The notes: generated from the letters alone by a model not told the origin. Positions 7,247-14,799 are shown, numbered from the stretch's first letter. The stretch: 18,486 bases of DNA from Flavobacteriales bacterium UBA3431 (GCA_002381225.1 DFSS01000007.1:1527-20012), one strand, 5' to 3'. Program-made: numbers and translations.

Positions 7247-8529
7247 CGTCCGGTCCACAGAATGCCTGAAGGGCGAATTTTGACCAAGATCACGCCTTGG
7301 TGTGATCGGCCATGCCAGGTCCATTGTGGACGCCATTGTCCCTCCATGTAAGGACCCGGCGTTGTCATCCGCAGCGAAGAGGTGCCATGCGCCCAGGAGT
7401 CCCCTGCACCCATCCATCCCACCGTCCATCGGATGGGAGGTCCGGATTCAGAGGCCATGAATCGCCATCCGAGCGCATGCGGGGACTGGGGCGAGCACGC
7501 GATAAAAACCCATGCTTCGATCCGGGGAGTTAAAAAAAGCGACGCATCCACGCGCCATTGGTGGTTCCATCGGTCTAACCCAAGGCTGGCAGATCGATCG
7601 TTCCAACGTATCCATTGGCGCGCTCCGCGATGGCCCACTTCGAGCCAGCCTCGCGCATAGGGCACACGCCACGACCATCCAGGGCTAATAGCTTGAGGCA
7701 GCCAGGAGGTAGATAGTACCCATTGGGCGCTTCGGACCGTCCACTGGGCGGTCATGCCGGAGGGCCAGCGCAGCGAGCAGGAGGTGGCCCAGCGGTCTCC
7801 GCCATCGATCAAGGTCTGCCATTGCCACCGTGGGTACTGCACCAAGGCAGAAAGTAGCCAGCGGTCATCCATCCGCCCCCCGCCAAGGTGCAGATGAGAG
7901 GTAAGGGCCCAACGGCCCCAGCCTCCTCGCTGGGGAGACCAAGCCAAGAAGGATTGCGCCGTTCGGCCCCGCATAAAGGGTTGGGTCCCCGGAGATCGAT
8001 GTATCAACCATGGAAGGACGCTCAGACTTGGCCATTCAGTCCACCTGAACCCAGGCCCGTGAACATAGGGTCCCCACCCTGAGGCATTTCGGGCGAGGCC
8101 TACTTGCCACGAGGGAGGATGAGCGGTAGTCTGTCGGTCGGGGTATCCGACCTGAAAAAAAGTTTGGAGCCCCCTTCGCTCCATCGAGTCCAGGGGGATG
8201 GCCCTCCATTCCAACGGATCGATGAGCTCCCCTTGGTCCGCGATGTAGCGCCCAAGTTGAAAGGCGCCCGCCGCCGAGAGAAAGGGGATGTCCTCCAGGC
8301 CATCCCGTGGCCAGGAGTTGATGTAGGCGGGCCGCCGTTCCCAGGCTTCGAGCAGGGCCCGGACGGAGTCCCGGGCCTCCAAATCACTTCCGGGAAAGCG
8401 GAGGGCGAATTCCTCCTCCGCCCACGTAACTAGGGCAGATTGGGCGAATGCAGGGCCCAGCGAGAGTAAGGATAGGGCCCCGCACCAAATACGACGGACC
8501 CATACTTGCTGACCCATTCGACGCGCCAT
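7219..8529 (-). CDS. Trp-rich outer-membrane protein with N-terminal helix-hairpin-helix domain
   Basis: The 436-residue protein starts at ATG 8529 (ATG 8517 is a close alternative). It has a signal peptide with a basic N-region (VRRIW) and a hydrophobic core ending GPAFAQ at residue 30. Residues about 60-125 resemble the ComEA-type helix-hairpin-helix found in a Bacteroidota family of secreted proteins: LEDIPFLSAAGAFQLGRYI, then GELIDPLEWRAIPL. From about 140 to the end the sequence alternates Trp or other hydrophobics with polar residues in short strands (PRWQWQTL, GWSWRVPYA, QWTWHG), as in an outer-membrane beta-barrel. I count 38 Trp in 436 residues (about 9 %). Homologues in this family are usually longer (about 600-700, from memory). 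Its N-terminus overlaps the upstream small gene by 100 bp in another frame. Whether the HHH part binds DNA in the periplasm or is only structural is unknown. An in-frame extension to 9060 is open but lacks protein character. Confidence 0.75.
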   Translation of the reverse strand: MARRMGQQVWVRRIWCGALSLLSLGPAFAQSALVTWAEEEFALRFPGSDLEARDSVRALLEAWERRPAYINSWPRDGLEDIPFLSAAGAFQLGRYIADQGELIDPLEWRAIPLDSMERRGLQTFFQVGYPDRQTTAHPPSWQVGLARNASGWGPYVHGPGFRWTEWPSLSVLPWLIHRSPGTQPFMRGRTAQSFLAWSPQRGGWGRWALTSHLHLGGGRMDDRWLLSALVQYPRWQWQTLIDGGDRWATSCSLRWPSGMTAQWTVRSAQWVLSTSWLPQAISPGWSWRVPYARGWLEVGHRGARQWIRWNDRSASLGLDRWNHQWRVDASLFLTPRIEAWVFIACSPQSPHALGWRFMASESGPPIRWTVGWMGAGDSWAHGTSSLRMTTPGPYMEGQWRPQWTWHGRSHQGVILVKIRPSGILWTGRYAFQSAQK

Positions 8530-9053
8530 CGGCCAGAGGTAGAGGCATAGATTCCACGAAAATGGGGGTGCTGGGCCGGACGCGCGTGCACGACAAACTC
8601 GACCCCCTGCTTGGTCGAAACCAGCCCCGACATGGATACGTACCAACCCCATTCTGTCCAATGCGTCAGTGACGCCATGGCTTCTAGCCCCCTGCCCGAG
8701 CTCCAATGGGCCCGAATGGTGCTGCTTCGACCATGGGGAAGGGGGAAGGATGCTTGGCCATACAGGGCCCCGCGTCCGTGTTCTAGTCCCCACCCCAAAA
8801 GAAGCGGGTGCTGTGGGCCCAATGCAAGCCGGGAAAAAAGGAGGCCAGATGGAGGTCCTGTCGGCCCCAAGAGCCCATGGAATGCCCATTGAGGGCGAAT
8901 CCATTGGGCTCCCAATGCGTACCATCCTGGTTTGGGGCCACTCTGTTCGGCAAAGACCTGCCAGGTCGGGGAGGGGTTGTCCCAGCTTGACCACGGGTCT
9001 AGAGGTACCTGCGCCAGCAGGGGGAGAGGGAAACATAGGATAAGCCATCGCAC
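8430..9053 (-). CDS. Small Trp-rich predicted outer-membrane protein
   Basis: The 207-residue ORF starts at GTG 9053 and encodes a short signal peptide, MRWLILCFPLPLLAQ, followed by a mature chain of amphipathic strands. Examples are GWYALGAQWIRPQW, HWTEWGWYVSMSG and GRWRVEWVSKYG. I count 15 Trp in 207 residues (about 7 %), similar to the next gene. The composition, signal peptide and absence of internal helices suggest a small outer-membrane beta-barrel. No family is recognised. It is divergent from the sensor kinase gene, with 117 bp between starts, and its last 100 bp overlap the start of the HHH protein in a different frame on the same strand. It could alternatively be a decayed or frameshifted upstream half of that gene, but the downstream frame has its own clear signal peptide, which favours two genes. 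Confidence 0.65.
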   Translation of the reverse strand: MRWLILCFPLPLLAQVPLDPWSSWDNPSPTWQVFAEQSGPKPGWYALGAQWIRPQWAFHGLLGPTGPPSGLLFSRLALGPQHPLLLGWGLEHGRGALYGQASFPLPHGRSSTIRAHWSSGRGLEAMASLTHWTEWGWYVSMSGLVSTKQGVEFVVHARPAQHPHFRGIYASTSGRWRVEWVSKYGSVVFGAGPYPYSRWALHSPNLP

Positions 9054-9134
9054 TGCACAAAGTGCGCCTTTCTCATTGAGGTAATCGGGAACAAGCGACT
9101 ACCTACAGATCCCATGGTCTGATCCGTGTTTCCG

Positions 9135-9166
9135 TTGATACATCCCGAAAAAAGGCGGTATTTTCA
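9135..9166 (+). promoter_or_regulatory. Candidate promoter of the sensor kinase operon
   Basis: TTG at 9135-9137 and TATTTTCA at 9159-9166 (6 of the 6 defined positions minus two) are separated by 21 nt. This fits the Bacteroidota -33/-7 arrangement in spacing, though the -7 box is imperfect. The box ends 4 nt before the ATG at 9171, which would predict a leaderless or almost leaderless mRNA. The spacing from box to ATG is the same as at purE and mlaE. Transcription start mapping would decide it. Confidence 0.35.
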
Positions 9167-9170
9167 CCCC

Positions 9171-11585
9171 ATGCTTCGTCGATTCGTATTGTGTCTCCTG
9201 CTGGTATCAGGTGCCTGGGCTCGCGCTCAAGCCCCGATGTATGCGGTGGTGACTGAGTCGATGCTGGCCAACACGGATGGGCACTTGATTACGGATATGG
9301 CCTTGGATACCAACGGCCTGCTCTGGGTGACCACGGAGAATGAAGGCATACTCCGCTACGACGGGGAGCGCTTCATCCGCATGGATCGCGCGCCTCAAAA
9401 TCCGGATGACGAGCGCTATTACACGTCGATTTGCATGCTTCGCCCCCGATTGTGGTTGGCTGGTGGCAATGGGGTCTACCAATGGAAAGGGGAGCTCTGG
9501 GAGCGCAGCACCTACCCGGAAAATTCCTGCGTCGACCTTCTCAATACCGGAATGGGCCGCATTTATGCCCTGAGTCCTTCGCGTGTTTACTACCGAGGTT
9601 TGAGTGAGGATACCTGGACCGAGGAATCTGTTCCGGGGCTTTCGGGGGCCTACCAAATAGCCCAAAAAGAGGGGATTCTACTCATTTCCTCGGAAAGTGG
9701 CCTGTGGATGCGCAGTCCAAGTGGCTTGTGGACCCAGTTGCTCGACGAACCCGTCTCCTCCGCTATGCCGCTGGGGAATCGCTGGATGGCCATCACGGAT
9801 TCGGGGCTCAAAATATTGGGCGAAGATGGCTGGACGTTGATGGAACCCATGGTTCGGGGGTACCACAGCTTTGTGGTCACGGCAGATGGCCAAAACACCT
9901 GGCTCATGGGCGAATCCGGCCTGTGGTATGTTCGACAAGATGGCCTCACTGCGCGCTTGTACACCCAAGGTGGGCTTGAGCTTGAAACCTTGCGCCAAGG
10001 CATCCCTTCCGACGCAGGGGGACTTTTTATCGCCACGGAGAAAGGCTTGCTCCGCATGGATTCCCCGGAGCGCTGGTTTGATTTGCGCACCCTTCCTTTC
10101 CGCATTGGCCCCATTTCCCATTTAGCCCCATTTGGTACGGATTCGTGTTGGGTGGCCACCACCACGGGCATTTACTCGATGGGCCCGCGAGGAATTCGAA
10201 ACCATGGAAAGCCGGGGCCGGGATTGGTTTCGGGCATCCTGCTTCACGAGGGGGCCTGGGCCTATGGCGAATTTGGTTTGCGCCGCTACCATGCCAAGCG
10301 GTGGGAAGCAGTGGGAAAAACCGGATGGGTCACGGATGTACGCCTTCACGGGGACAGCTTGTATGTGTTTCGGGAGGGACAGTGGATGGGCACATCCTGG
10401 CCGCGGATACCCCGCTTTGAGCCGGTGAATCGCGTGCCGTCGGTTTCGCCGATCGAAGGTTCGCCCCGGTGGATTCAGGATGTCTATGGTTTGGCCATTG
10501 AAGCTTCGGATCGCTCCATTGGCCAAGGCCTTGCTCCAGCGCTGCTCATTCGTTCAGTGGAGCGCCGCACAAAAAAAGAAAACGATCCCGTGGTCATCAA
10601 GGTGGGATTTCGAGGCCTGCCACAAGCGGGGGCGGGAATCCCCTTGGAATACCAAATAGATGGGGGAGAATGGATTTTCATGGGGTCAAGCCGGCGCGTC
10701 GTGCTGGAACGCCTTCGCGCAGCTACGTATCGAATTCGCTTCCGAGCCCTCGGACCGAATATGGAACGCTGGGGACAGCCTGTCATTTCGGTAGAGGTCT
10801 TGCCCGCAGCATGGAAGCGCCCCACTTTTTGGATTCCTGCCATGGCCCTCATGCTATTGCTTTTGAGCGTCGCGGGCATCATTGCATGGCGCCGCATGCG
10901 GGATCGCGCGGTTTGGATCAAAGAGAAGGCGGAATTGGAACGCATGGCCTTACGACTCCAAATGAACCCCCATTTCACCTTCAATGCGCTGGAATCTATT
11001 TCGGCATTTATCCTCGAAAAACAGCCCAAGGAGGCCGTGACCTATTTGCACAAATTCTCGCGCTTGATGCGCTACACCCTCGAGAGCGCGGAGGACCGCT
11101 ATGTGACCTTGGTCCGTGAAAAGGAGGCCTTGGAGAACTATATGGCCCTCGAACAAATGCGCTTTGACCAAGGCTTTCAATCCGTCTTTCAGGTCGAAGA
11201 GGGCTTGGACCCCCACTCCGTGATGATTGCGCCCATGCTGGTGCAGCCCTTGGTGGAGAACGCCATCTTGCACGGATTGCGACCCAAAATCAAAGCGGGT
11301 GCCACCGACGGTGTGCTCAAAATCTTCATGGGTCAACATGCTCCGGGCCAAACCCTCTGCATTCACGTCGAAGACAACGGCGTCGGCCGGGAAGCAGCCA
11401 AAAAGCAAAAAAGTGGCGACGAAGGCGAAAAGCGCTCGGCGGCCACACGCATTCTTCAGAGTCGATTGAGTGCCATGCAGGCCGAAACAGGAAGGCCCCA
11501 TTCGGTCGTGGTGGAGGATTTGAATGAAGGAACGCGTGTGACGCTTGTGCTACCGCTGCACCATGAATGGGATGAGAACGATTAA
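9171..11585 (+). CDS. Beta-propeller sensor histidine kinase (LytS/YehU type)
   Basis: The 804-residue protein is a membrane sensor that should phosphorylate the LytTR regulator encoded 9 nt downstream. The start at ATG 9171 gives a clean signal peptide (MLRRFVLCLLLVSGAWARAQ); a GTG at 9126 would bury it. Residues about 25-450 form the periplasmic sensor, with two-component-regulator propeller repeats such as NGLLWVTTENEGILRYDG (48-65). A Y_Y_Y-type beta domain follows at about 485-545 (PLEYQIDGGEWIFMG). One transmembrane helix lies at about 553-573. The cytoplasmic His_kinase domain has LQMNPHFTFNAL with phosphoacceptor H601, where LQxNPHFLFNxL is usual. A GHKL ATPase domain carries VENAILHGL (N-box) and VEDNGVGREAA. 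Unlike hybrid SusR-type sensors, it has no fused receiver or AraC domain. The divergent Trp-rich outer-membrane genes are plausible but unproven targets. Confidence 0.92.
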   Translation: MLRRFVLCLLLVSGAWARAQAPMYAVVTESMLANTDGHLITDMALDTNGLLWVTTENEGILRYDGERFIRMDRAPQNPDDERYYTSICMLRPRLWLAGGNGVYQWKGELWERSTYPENSCVDLLNTGMGRIYALSPSRVYYRGLSEDTWTEESVPGLSGAYQIAQKEGILLISSESGLWMRSPSGLWTQLLDEPVSSAMPLGNRWMAITDSGLKILGEDGWTLMEPMVRGYHSFVVTADGQNTWLMGESGLWYVRQDGLTARLYTQGGLELETLRQGIPSDAGGLFIATEKGLLRMDSPERWFDLRTLPFRIGPISHLAPFGTDSCWVATTTGIYSMGPRGIRNHGKPGPGLVSGILLHEGAWAYGEFGLRRYHAKRWEAVGKTGWVTDVRLHGDSLYVFREGQWMGTSWPRIPRFEPVNRVPSVSPIEGSPRWIQDVYGLAIEASDRSIGQGLAPALLIRSVERRTKKENDPVVIKVGFRGLPQAGAGIPLEYQIDGGEWIFMGSSRRVVLERLRAATYRIRFRALGPNMERWGQPVISVEVLPAAWKRPTFWIPAMALMLLLLSVAGIIAWRRMRDRAVWIKEKAELERMALRLQMNPHFTFNALESISAFILEKQPKEAVTYLHKFSRLMRYTLESAEDRYVTLVREKEALENYMALEQMRFDQGFQSVFQVEEGLDPHSVMIAPMLVQPLVENAILHGLRPKIKAGATDGVLKIFMGQHAPGQTLCIHVEDNGVGREAAKKQKSGDEGEKRSAATRILQSRLSAMQAETGRPHSVVVEDLNEGTRVTLVLPLHHEWDEND

Positions 11586-11594
11586 CTTGGGAGG

Positions 11595-12341
11595 ATGGCA
11601 ATTACCGCACTGATACTCGATGATGAAGCGCAAAGCCGAAAGGCCTTGCAAGGCAAACTGGCCCTATTTTGTCCGGAAGTACAACCCATTTTAGAGGCCT
11701 CGACGGTAGATGAGGCCTGGGAGCTTTTGCTCGGGCACAAACCACACCTTTTGTTCTTGGACATCCACCTGTCTGGGGAGTTGGGCTTTGATTTGCTGGA
11801 ACGTTTGTCGTCCGATGAGCCCGAGTGGACCGGGGCGGTCATCTTTGTCACCGCCCACGATGCCTATGCTTTGCGGGCCATCAAGTTTTCAGCCTTGGAT
11901 TACCTGCTGAAGCCGGTTGACCCTGAAGAATTGGTTAAAGCCGTTCGAAAAGCCGAAGAGGGACTCTCCTCAGCGCCGAGCCTTGGGGTCCTTGTGGATC
12001 ACTTAAAGGACCGCGACCGAAAGCTGGTCATTGCTTCCAGCGAGGGCATGCACATTGTGCGCATTCAGGACATCATGCGCTGTGAATCGACGAGCAATTA
12101 CACGCAGTTCTTTCTCCGTGGGGGCAAGAAGCTTTTGGCCTCCCGAACATTGAAAGAATATGAGTCCTTGCTCACGCCCCATCATTTTGAGCGCATTCAC
12201 AAGTCGCATTTGGTCAATATGGATTGCGTGAAGCGCTACGTCACCGCCGAGGGCGGCTACGTCATCCTTGAAGACGATAGCCATGTGCCGGTCGCCAATC
12301 GAAAGAAAGAAACGTTGGTGGCGCGCTTGAAAGCGCTTTAA
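11595..12341 (+). CDS. LytTR-family response regulator
   Basis: The 248-residue protein pairs a receiver domain with a LytTR DNA-binding domain and is presumably the partner of the upstream kinase, 9 nt away. The receiver (4-120) has D9 and D10 at the acidic pocket, phosphoacceptor D56 in LFLDIHLSG, T86 in FVTAHD and K106 in YLLKPVDP. The LytTR domain (about 140-248) contains the family core: IVRIQDIMRCESTSNYTQFFL, then LLASRTLKEYESLL, FERIHKSHLVNMDCVKRY and VPVANRKKETLVARL. Proteins of this class bind direct repeats upstream of target promoters and often control envelope genes. The gene ends 9 bp before the convergent purE stop, and a 10-bp palindrome (AAAGCGCTTT, 12330-12339) spans its last codons. 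Confidence 0.95.
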   Translation: MAITALILDDEAQSRKALQGKLALFCPEVQPILEASTVDEAWELLLGHKPHLLFLDIHLSGELGFDLLERLSSDEPEWTGAVIFVTAHDAYALRAIKFSALDYLLKPVDPEELVKAVRKAEEGLSSAPSLGVLVDHLKDRDRKLVIASSEGMHIVRIQDIMRCESTSNYTQFFLRGGKKLLASRTLKEYESLLTPHHFERIHKSHLVNMDCVKRYVTAEGGYVILEDDSHVPVANRKKETLVARLKAL

Positions 12342-12350
12342 AGTCCGTAC

Positions 12351-12836
12351 TTAGGATTTCCTTGCCACATTCTGGGCCATGCGGTCCACTTGGGCCCTCA
12401 TATCCGCTTTGAATGCGTCCAGCTTTGCGAGCAATGCGGCGTCGCTGTGCGCCAATATCTGGGTGGCCAAAATGCCAGCATTCGCAGCCCCGTTGAGTGC
12501 GACCGTCGCGACGGGCACCCCTTTGGGCATTTGTAAAATGCTTAGGACGGAATCCCACCCATCGATGGAGTTGCTGCTTTTGACGGGTACGCCAATCACG
12601 GGCAACGAGGTGGCCGCGGCAACCATGCCCGGAAGGTGGGCGGCTCCGCCTGCCCCTGCAATGATCACTTTCAGTCCGCGCTGAACCGCGCTGTGCGCAT
12701 AGTCCAGCATTTTCTCGGGGGTCCGGTGTGCCGAAACCACCGTCATTTCAAACGGAACGCCAAATGACGTCAATTGGTCTGCGGCTGCCTGCATGACGGG
12801 CAAATCGCTTTCGCTGCCCATGATAATTCCTACCAT
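12351..12836 (-). CDS. purE: N5-carboxyaminoimidazole ribonucleotide mutase
   Basis: PurE moves the carboxyl group of N5-CAIR to give CAIR in de novo purine synthesis, taking the product of PurK encoded just upstream. With the start at ATG 12836 the protein has 161 residues and begins MVGIIMGSESDLPVM, the family N-terminus with the GSxSD substrate motif. VVSAHRTPE holds the catalytic His, and GAGGAAHLPGM and NGAANAGILA are the other hallmark stretches. An in-frame ATG at 12851 would add five residues (MYLCP), but those bases contain a perfect -7 box, so the downstream start is preferred. The presence of PurK marks this as the class I (bacterial) type. The gap to purK is 44 nt. Confidence 0.95.
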   Translation of the reverse strand: MVGIIMGSESDLPVMQAAADQLTSFGVPFEMTVVSAHRTPEKMLDYAHSAVQRGLKVIIAGAGGAAHLPGMVAAATSLPVIGVPVKSSNSIDGWDSVLSILQMPKGVPVATVALNGAANAGILATQILAHSDAALLAKLDAFKADMRAQVDRMAQNVARKS

Positions 12837-12840
12837 GGGA

Positions 12841-12848
12841 CAAAGGTA
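12841..12848 (-). promoter_or_regulatory. Bacteroidota -7 box immediately before purE
   Basis: The minus strand reads TACCTTTG at 12848-12841, a perfect TAnnTTTG, in the 44-nt gap between purK and purE. It ends 4 nt before the ATG at 12836. It could give purE its own transcript inside the operon. No -33 TTG was found at a proper distance. The motif decides the purE start if transcription begins near the ATG. Confidence 0.45.
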
Positions 12849-12880
12849 CATTTTTCCTAGAACGGTTGCAGTAAATGGGT

Positions 12881-14038
12881 TCAGGTCCGAACGGTGAGGG
12901 CGTCGCGGGCTGCGGCTGCTCGGGCACGGGCCTCATCCACACTCTGTCCCACGGCCGTGAGGTGCCCCATTTTTCGGAATGGGCGGGTTTGCGACTTTCC
13001 ATAAATGTGGAAGGCCGTACCGGGCGTTTGCATGGCCTGGTCTAGGCCTTCGTAGAACACGGGTCCACTGTAGCCATCCGCTCCAACGATGTTGGCCATG
13101 GCGGCGGGCTGCTTGAGCTGGCTGTCCCCCAATGGGAGGCGGCACATGCAGCGCAAAAGTTGTTCAAATTGCGAGGTAGGACAGGCTTCAATGGTGAGGT
13201 GCCCCGAGTTGTGGGGGCGCGGTGCCACTTCGTTGACCAGCCAAGTGCCTTGGGTGGTGTAAAAGAGTTCCACCGCAAGCAGTCCTTGCGCTTGAAAGGC
13301 CTCGGAGACCGCCAAAGCCAATGCTTCGGCCTCGCGAACAACGGCTGCGGGCAGCGAGCTGGGGCATACCACAAATTCTACTTGGTTGGCGGTAGGGTGG
13401 AACTCCATTTCTACCGCTGGAAAGGCCTGGGAGCTCCCGTCCAAGGCACGCGCCACGACCACGCCAATTTCACAGGCGATGTCAACCAGGGTTTCGGCGA
13501 TGCACTCGCCTTCCGCTAGGGCGGCGGCATCTTCGGCGCTCCGAACTACCGAGACTCCAAATCCATCATAGCCCCCTTCTCCAAGTTTCCAAACAAAAGG
13601 ATACGCACAAGTGCCGGCTTCGATGGCGGCCAAAAGGTCGGTTTTAGATGCGAAACGTTGGAATTCGGAGGTGGGGAGCTGGTGGTCGGCATAGAATTGC
13701 TTCTGAGCGACTTTGTTCTGGATGACCCGCAGTACATGGCTTTGGGGAAAACAGGGGATGCCTTGGGCTTCCAGTGCCTCCAAGGCATCTGCATTCACGC
13801 TCTCAATCTCAATAGCCACGGCGTCTGCCCCTTGGGCAAATGCGAGGACCGTGTCGTAATCCTGGAAGGAGCCTAGAGTAAACTGTTGGGCACCCAATCG
13901 GCAGGGTGCATCCGACGATGGGTCCAGCACGCGTACCCCTATGTCGAGACGACGCGCTTCGGCCAAAACCATCTTTCCAAGTTGGCCTCCTCCAAGAAGG
14001 GCAATTTCAAAATCGGGATTCGAAAAGACCGAAGTCAT
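12881..14038 (-). CDS. purK: N5-carboxyaminoimidazole ribonucleotide synthase
   Basis: PurK is the ATP-grasp enzyme that makes N5-CAIR from AIR, bicarbonate and ATP in purine synthesis; PurE next door uses the product. The 385-residue protein has the N-terminal GGGQLGKM (16-23), a variant of the family IEIESV motif in AVAIEIESVNADAL, and VIQNKVAQKQF. The ATP-grasp region follows with PFVWKLGEGGYDGFGV (the KxxxGGYDGxG loop), and the metal-binding end of the fold is seen in LAVELFYTTQGTWLVNEVAPRPHNSGHLTIEA. Length is typical. The gene starts 12 nt after the SprT-like gene and ends 44 nt before purE, in a probable four-gene minus-strand operon. Confidence 0.96.
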   Translation of the reverse strand: MTSVFSNPDFEIALLGGGQLGKMVLAEARRLDIGVRVLDPSSDAPCRLGAQQFTLGSFQDYDTVLAFAQGADAVAIEIESVNADALEALEAQGIPCFPQSHVLRVIQNKVAQKQFYADHQLPTSEFQRFASKTDLLAAIEAGTCAYPFVWKLGEGGYDGFGVSVVRSAEDAAALAEGECIAETLVDIACEIGVVVARALDGSSQAFPAVEMEFHPTANQVEFVVCPSSLPAAVVREAEALALAVSEAFQAQGLLAVELFYTTQGTWLVNEVAPRPHNSGHLTIEACPTSQFEQLLRCMCRLPLGDSQLKQPAAMANIVGADGYSGPVFYEGLDQAMQTPGTAFHIYGKSQTRPFRKMGHLTAVGQSVDEARARAAAARDALTVRT

Positions 14039-14050
14039 GAGCGAGGGGGT

Positions 14051-14656
14051 TTAGGCGGTTGGGACTGGGGTGACCTCCATCAGCGGATGCACTGCAAAGG
14101 TACGGCCCGTGGAAACTTCCACGCATTCAAAGCGGGTCCGTCGCTTGGGGCCTTTGCGAAAAACGCGGCCATCCCGCGTTCGAAAGGAACTGCCCAAAGG
14201 CAAGCTGGTGACCGTCGGTCCGGAGGCGGGCTGGTTCGCTTGCAGGGCTTTGAGGAGTTCTGGGTCCGCCCCACAAGAAGCCTTGGGCTGGCCGAGGCTC
14301 CGCCGCAGGGCGGTGGCCACGAGAGGACTAAATACATCGTGGTCCAAAAAGGGGCGAAGAAGGTCGCGGTAGCGGCGCTGCCATTCTGCCCCATGGGGGA
14401 GATGGTCCCGCGCGTCCCAAGCCTGCACTTGAGCATGCGCCAGTTCGTGCAAGAGGGTGATGAGAAAGGCCTCGGGTGCGAGATCGCGGTTGATTGAAAT
14501 GCGGGATGGTCCGCCCGCCTTCCAACGAAAATCACCCCACTTGCTGCGACGCGGCGGGGCCAATCGGATGTGGCCTTGGTAGGCGCGGACGATTTTTTCC
14601 AGACCGGAATAGGCAGCTGGGGGCACCTTGGGCGCAACAATCGCCCAGTTATTCAT
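14051..14656 (-). CDS. SprT-like zinc metallopeptidase
   Basis: The 201-residue protein has the SprT-type HExxH zinc site: TLLHELAHAQVQ (H70, E71, H74), with H88 in LPHGAEW as the probable third ligand. The C-terminal part (about 165-201), with RRTRFECVEVSTGRTF, matches the end of the Bacteroidota SprT-domain proteins. No CxxC zinc ribbon is visible, unlike E. coli SprT. Related eukaryotic SPRTN cleaves DNA-protein crosslinks, but the bacterial role is not established, so function is limited to 'predicted cytosolic metallopeptidase'. Its ATG overlaps the stop of the upstream 47-residue lipoprotein (ATGA), and purK follows 12 nt downstream. Confidence 0.88.
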   Translation of the reverse strand: MNNWAIVAPKVPPAAYSGLEKIVRAYQGHIRLAPPRRSKWGDFRWKAGGPSRISINRDLAPEAFLITLLHELAHAQVQAWDARDHLPHGAEWQRRYRDLLRPFLDHDVFSPLVATALRRSLGQPKASCGADPELLKALQANQPASGPTVTSLPLGSSFRTRDGRVFRKGPKRRTRFECVEVSTGRTFAVHPLMEVTPVPTA

Positions 14657-14796
14657 GCGGTCACCAAGGCCGAAGCCGGGCCGAAAGTGGCGCTAAAGTG
14701 GGGGCAGTTGCATTTCTCTCGGGTACCACAGGAACAGGCAGCGGCGAGAATGAAGAGAAAGAGGCCCATGCGAACCCAGGATATTTTTGTCCTCAT
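14653..14796 (-). CDS. 47-residue Cys-rich lipoprotein
   Basis: Reading the minus strand from ATG 14796 gives a 47-residue protein too short for most gene callers. It has a basic N-region (MRTKISWVR), a hydrophobic stretch (MGLFLFILAAA) and then CSCG, so LAAAC at 17-21 is a likely lipobox with C21 lipidated. The mature part is short and carries four Cys in the span CSCGTREKCNC. Its stop codon overlaps the start of the SprT-like gene by 4 nt (ATGA), which is strong evidence of a real, translationally coupled gene. It begins 7 nt after a -7-like box. A small lipoprotein beside an SprT gene is also something I recall from other Flavobacteriia. Function is unknown; an outer-membrane or inner-membrane tethered peptide is likely. 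Confidence 0.7.
   Translation of the reverse strand: MRTKISWVRMGLFLFILAAACSCGTREKCNCPHFSATFGPASALVTA
14782..14789 (+). promoter_or_regulatory. Perfect -7 box upstream of mlaE
   Basis: TATTTTTG at 14782-14789 is a perfect match to TAnnTTTG on the plus strand, ending 37 nt before the mlaE ATG. It lies over the first codons of the divergent lipoprotein gene. No TTG is seen at the -33 distance. It competes with the closer, imperfect box at 14815-14822 as the mlaEF promoter. Confidence 0.35.
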
Positions 14797-14799
14797 AAG

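Noticed and set aside
8530..9060. In-frame N-terminal extension of the HHH outer-membrane gene to 9060 (177 extra residues).
   Set aside because: The extension is Pro/Gly/Arg-rich without protein-like pattern, overlies the frame that encodes the small barrel protein, and would bury a clear signal peptide starting at 8529 or 8517.
9055..9065. Inverted repeat GCAC-AAA-GTGC just before the small barrel gene start, considered as an operator.
   Set aside because: Only 4-bp arms, easily chance; LytTR regulators normally bind direct repeats.
12330..12339. Palindrome AAAGCGCTTT at the end of the LytTR regulator gene, considered as a terminator or operator.
   Set aside because: It has no loop or T-tract and lies within the last codons; a 10-bp palindrome alone is weak evidence.
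13886..14497. 203-residue plus-strand ORF across the purK/SprT junction.
   Set aside because: It runs antisense through two well-supported genes, and its translation has no recognisable motif.
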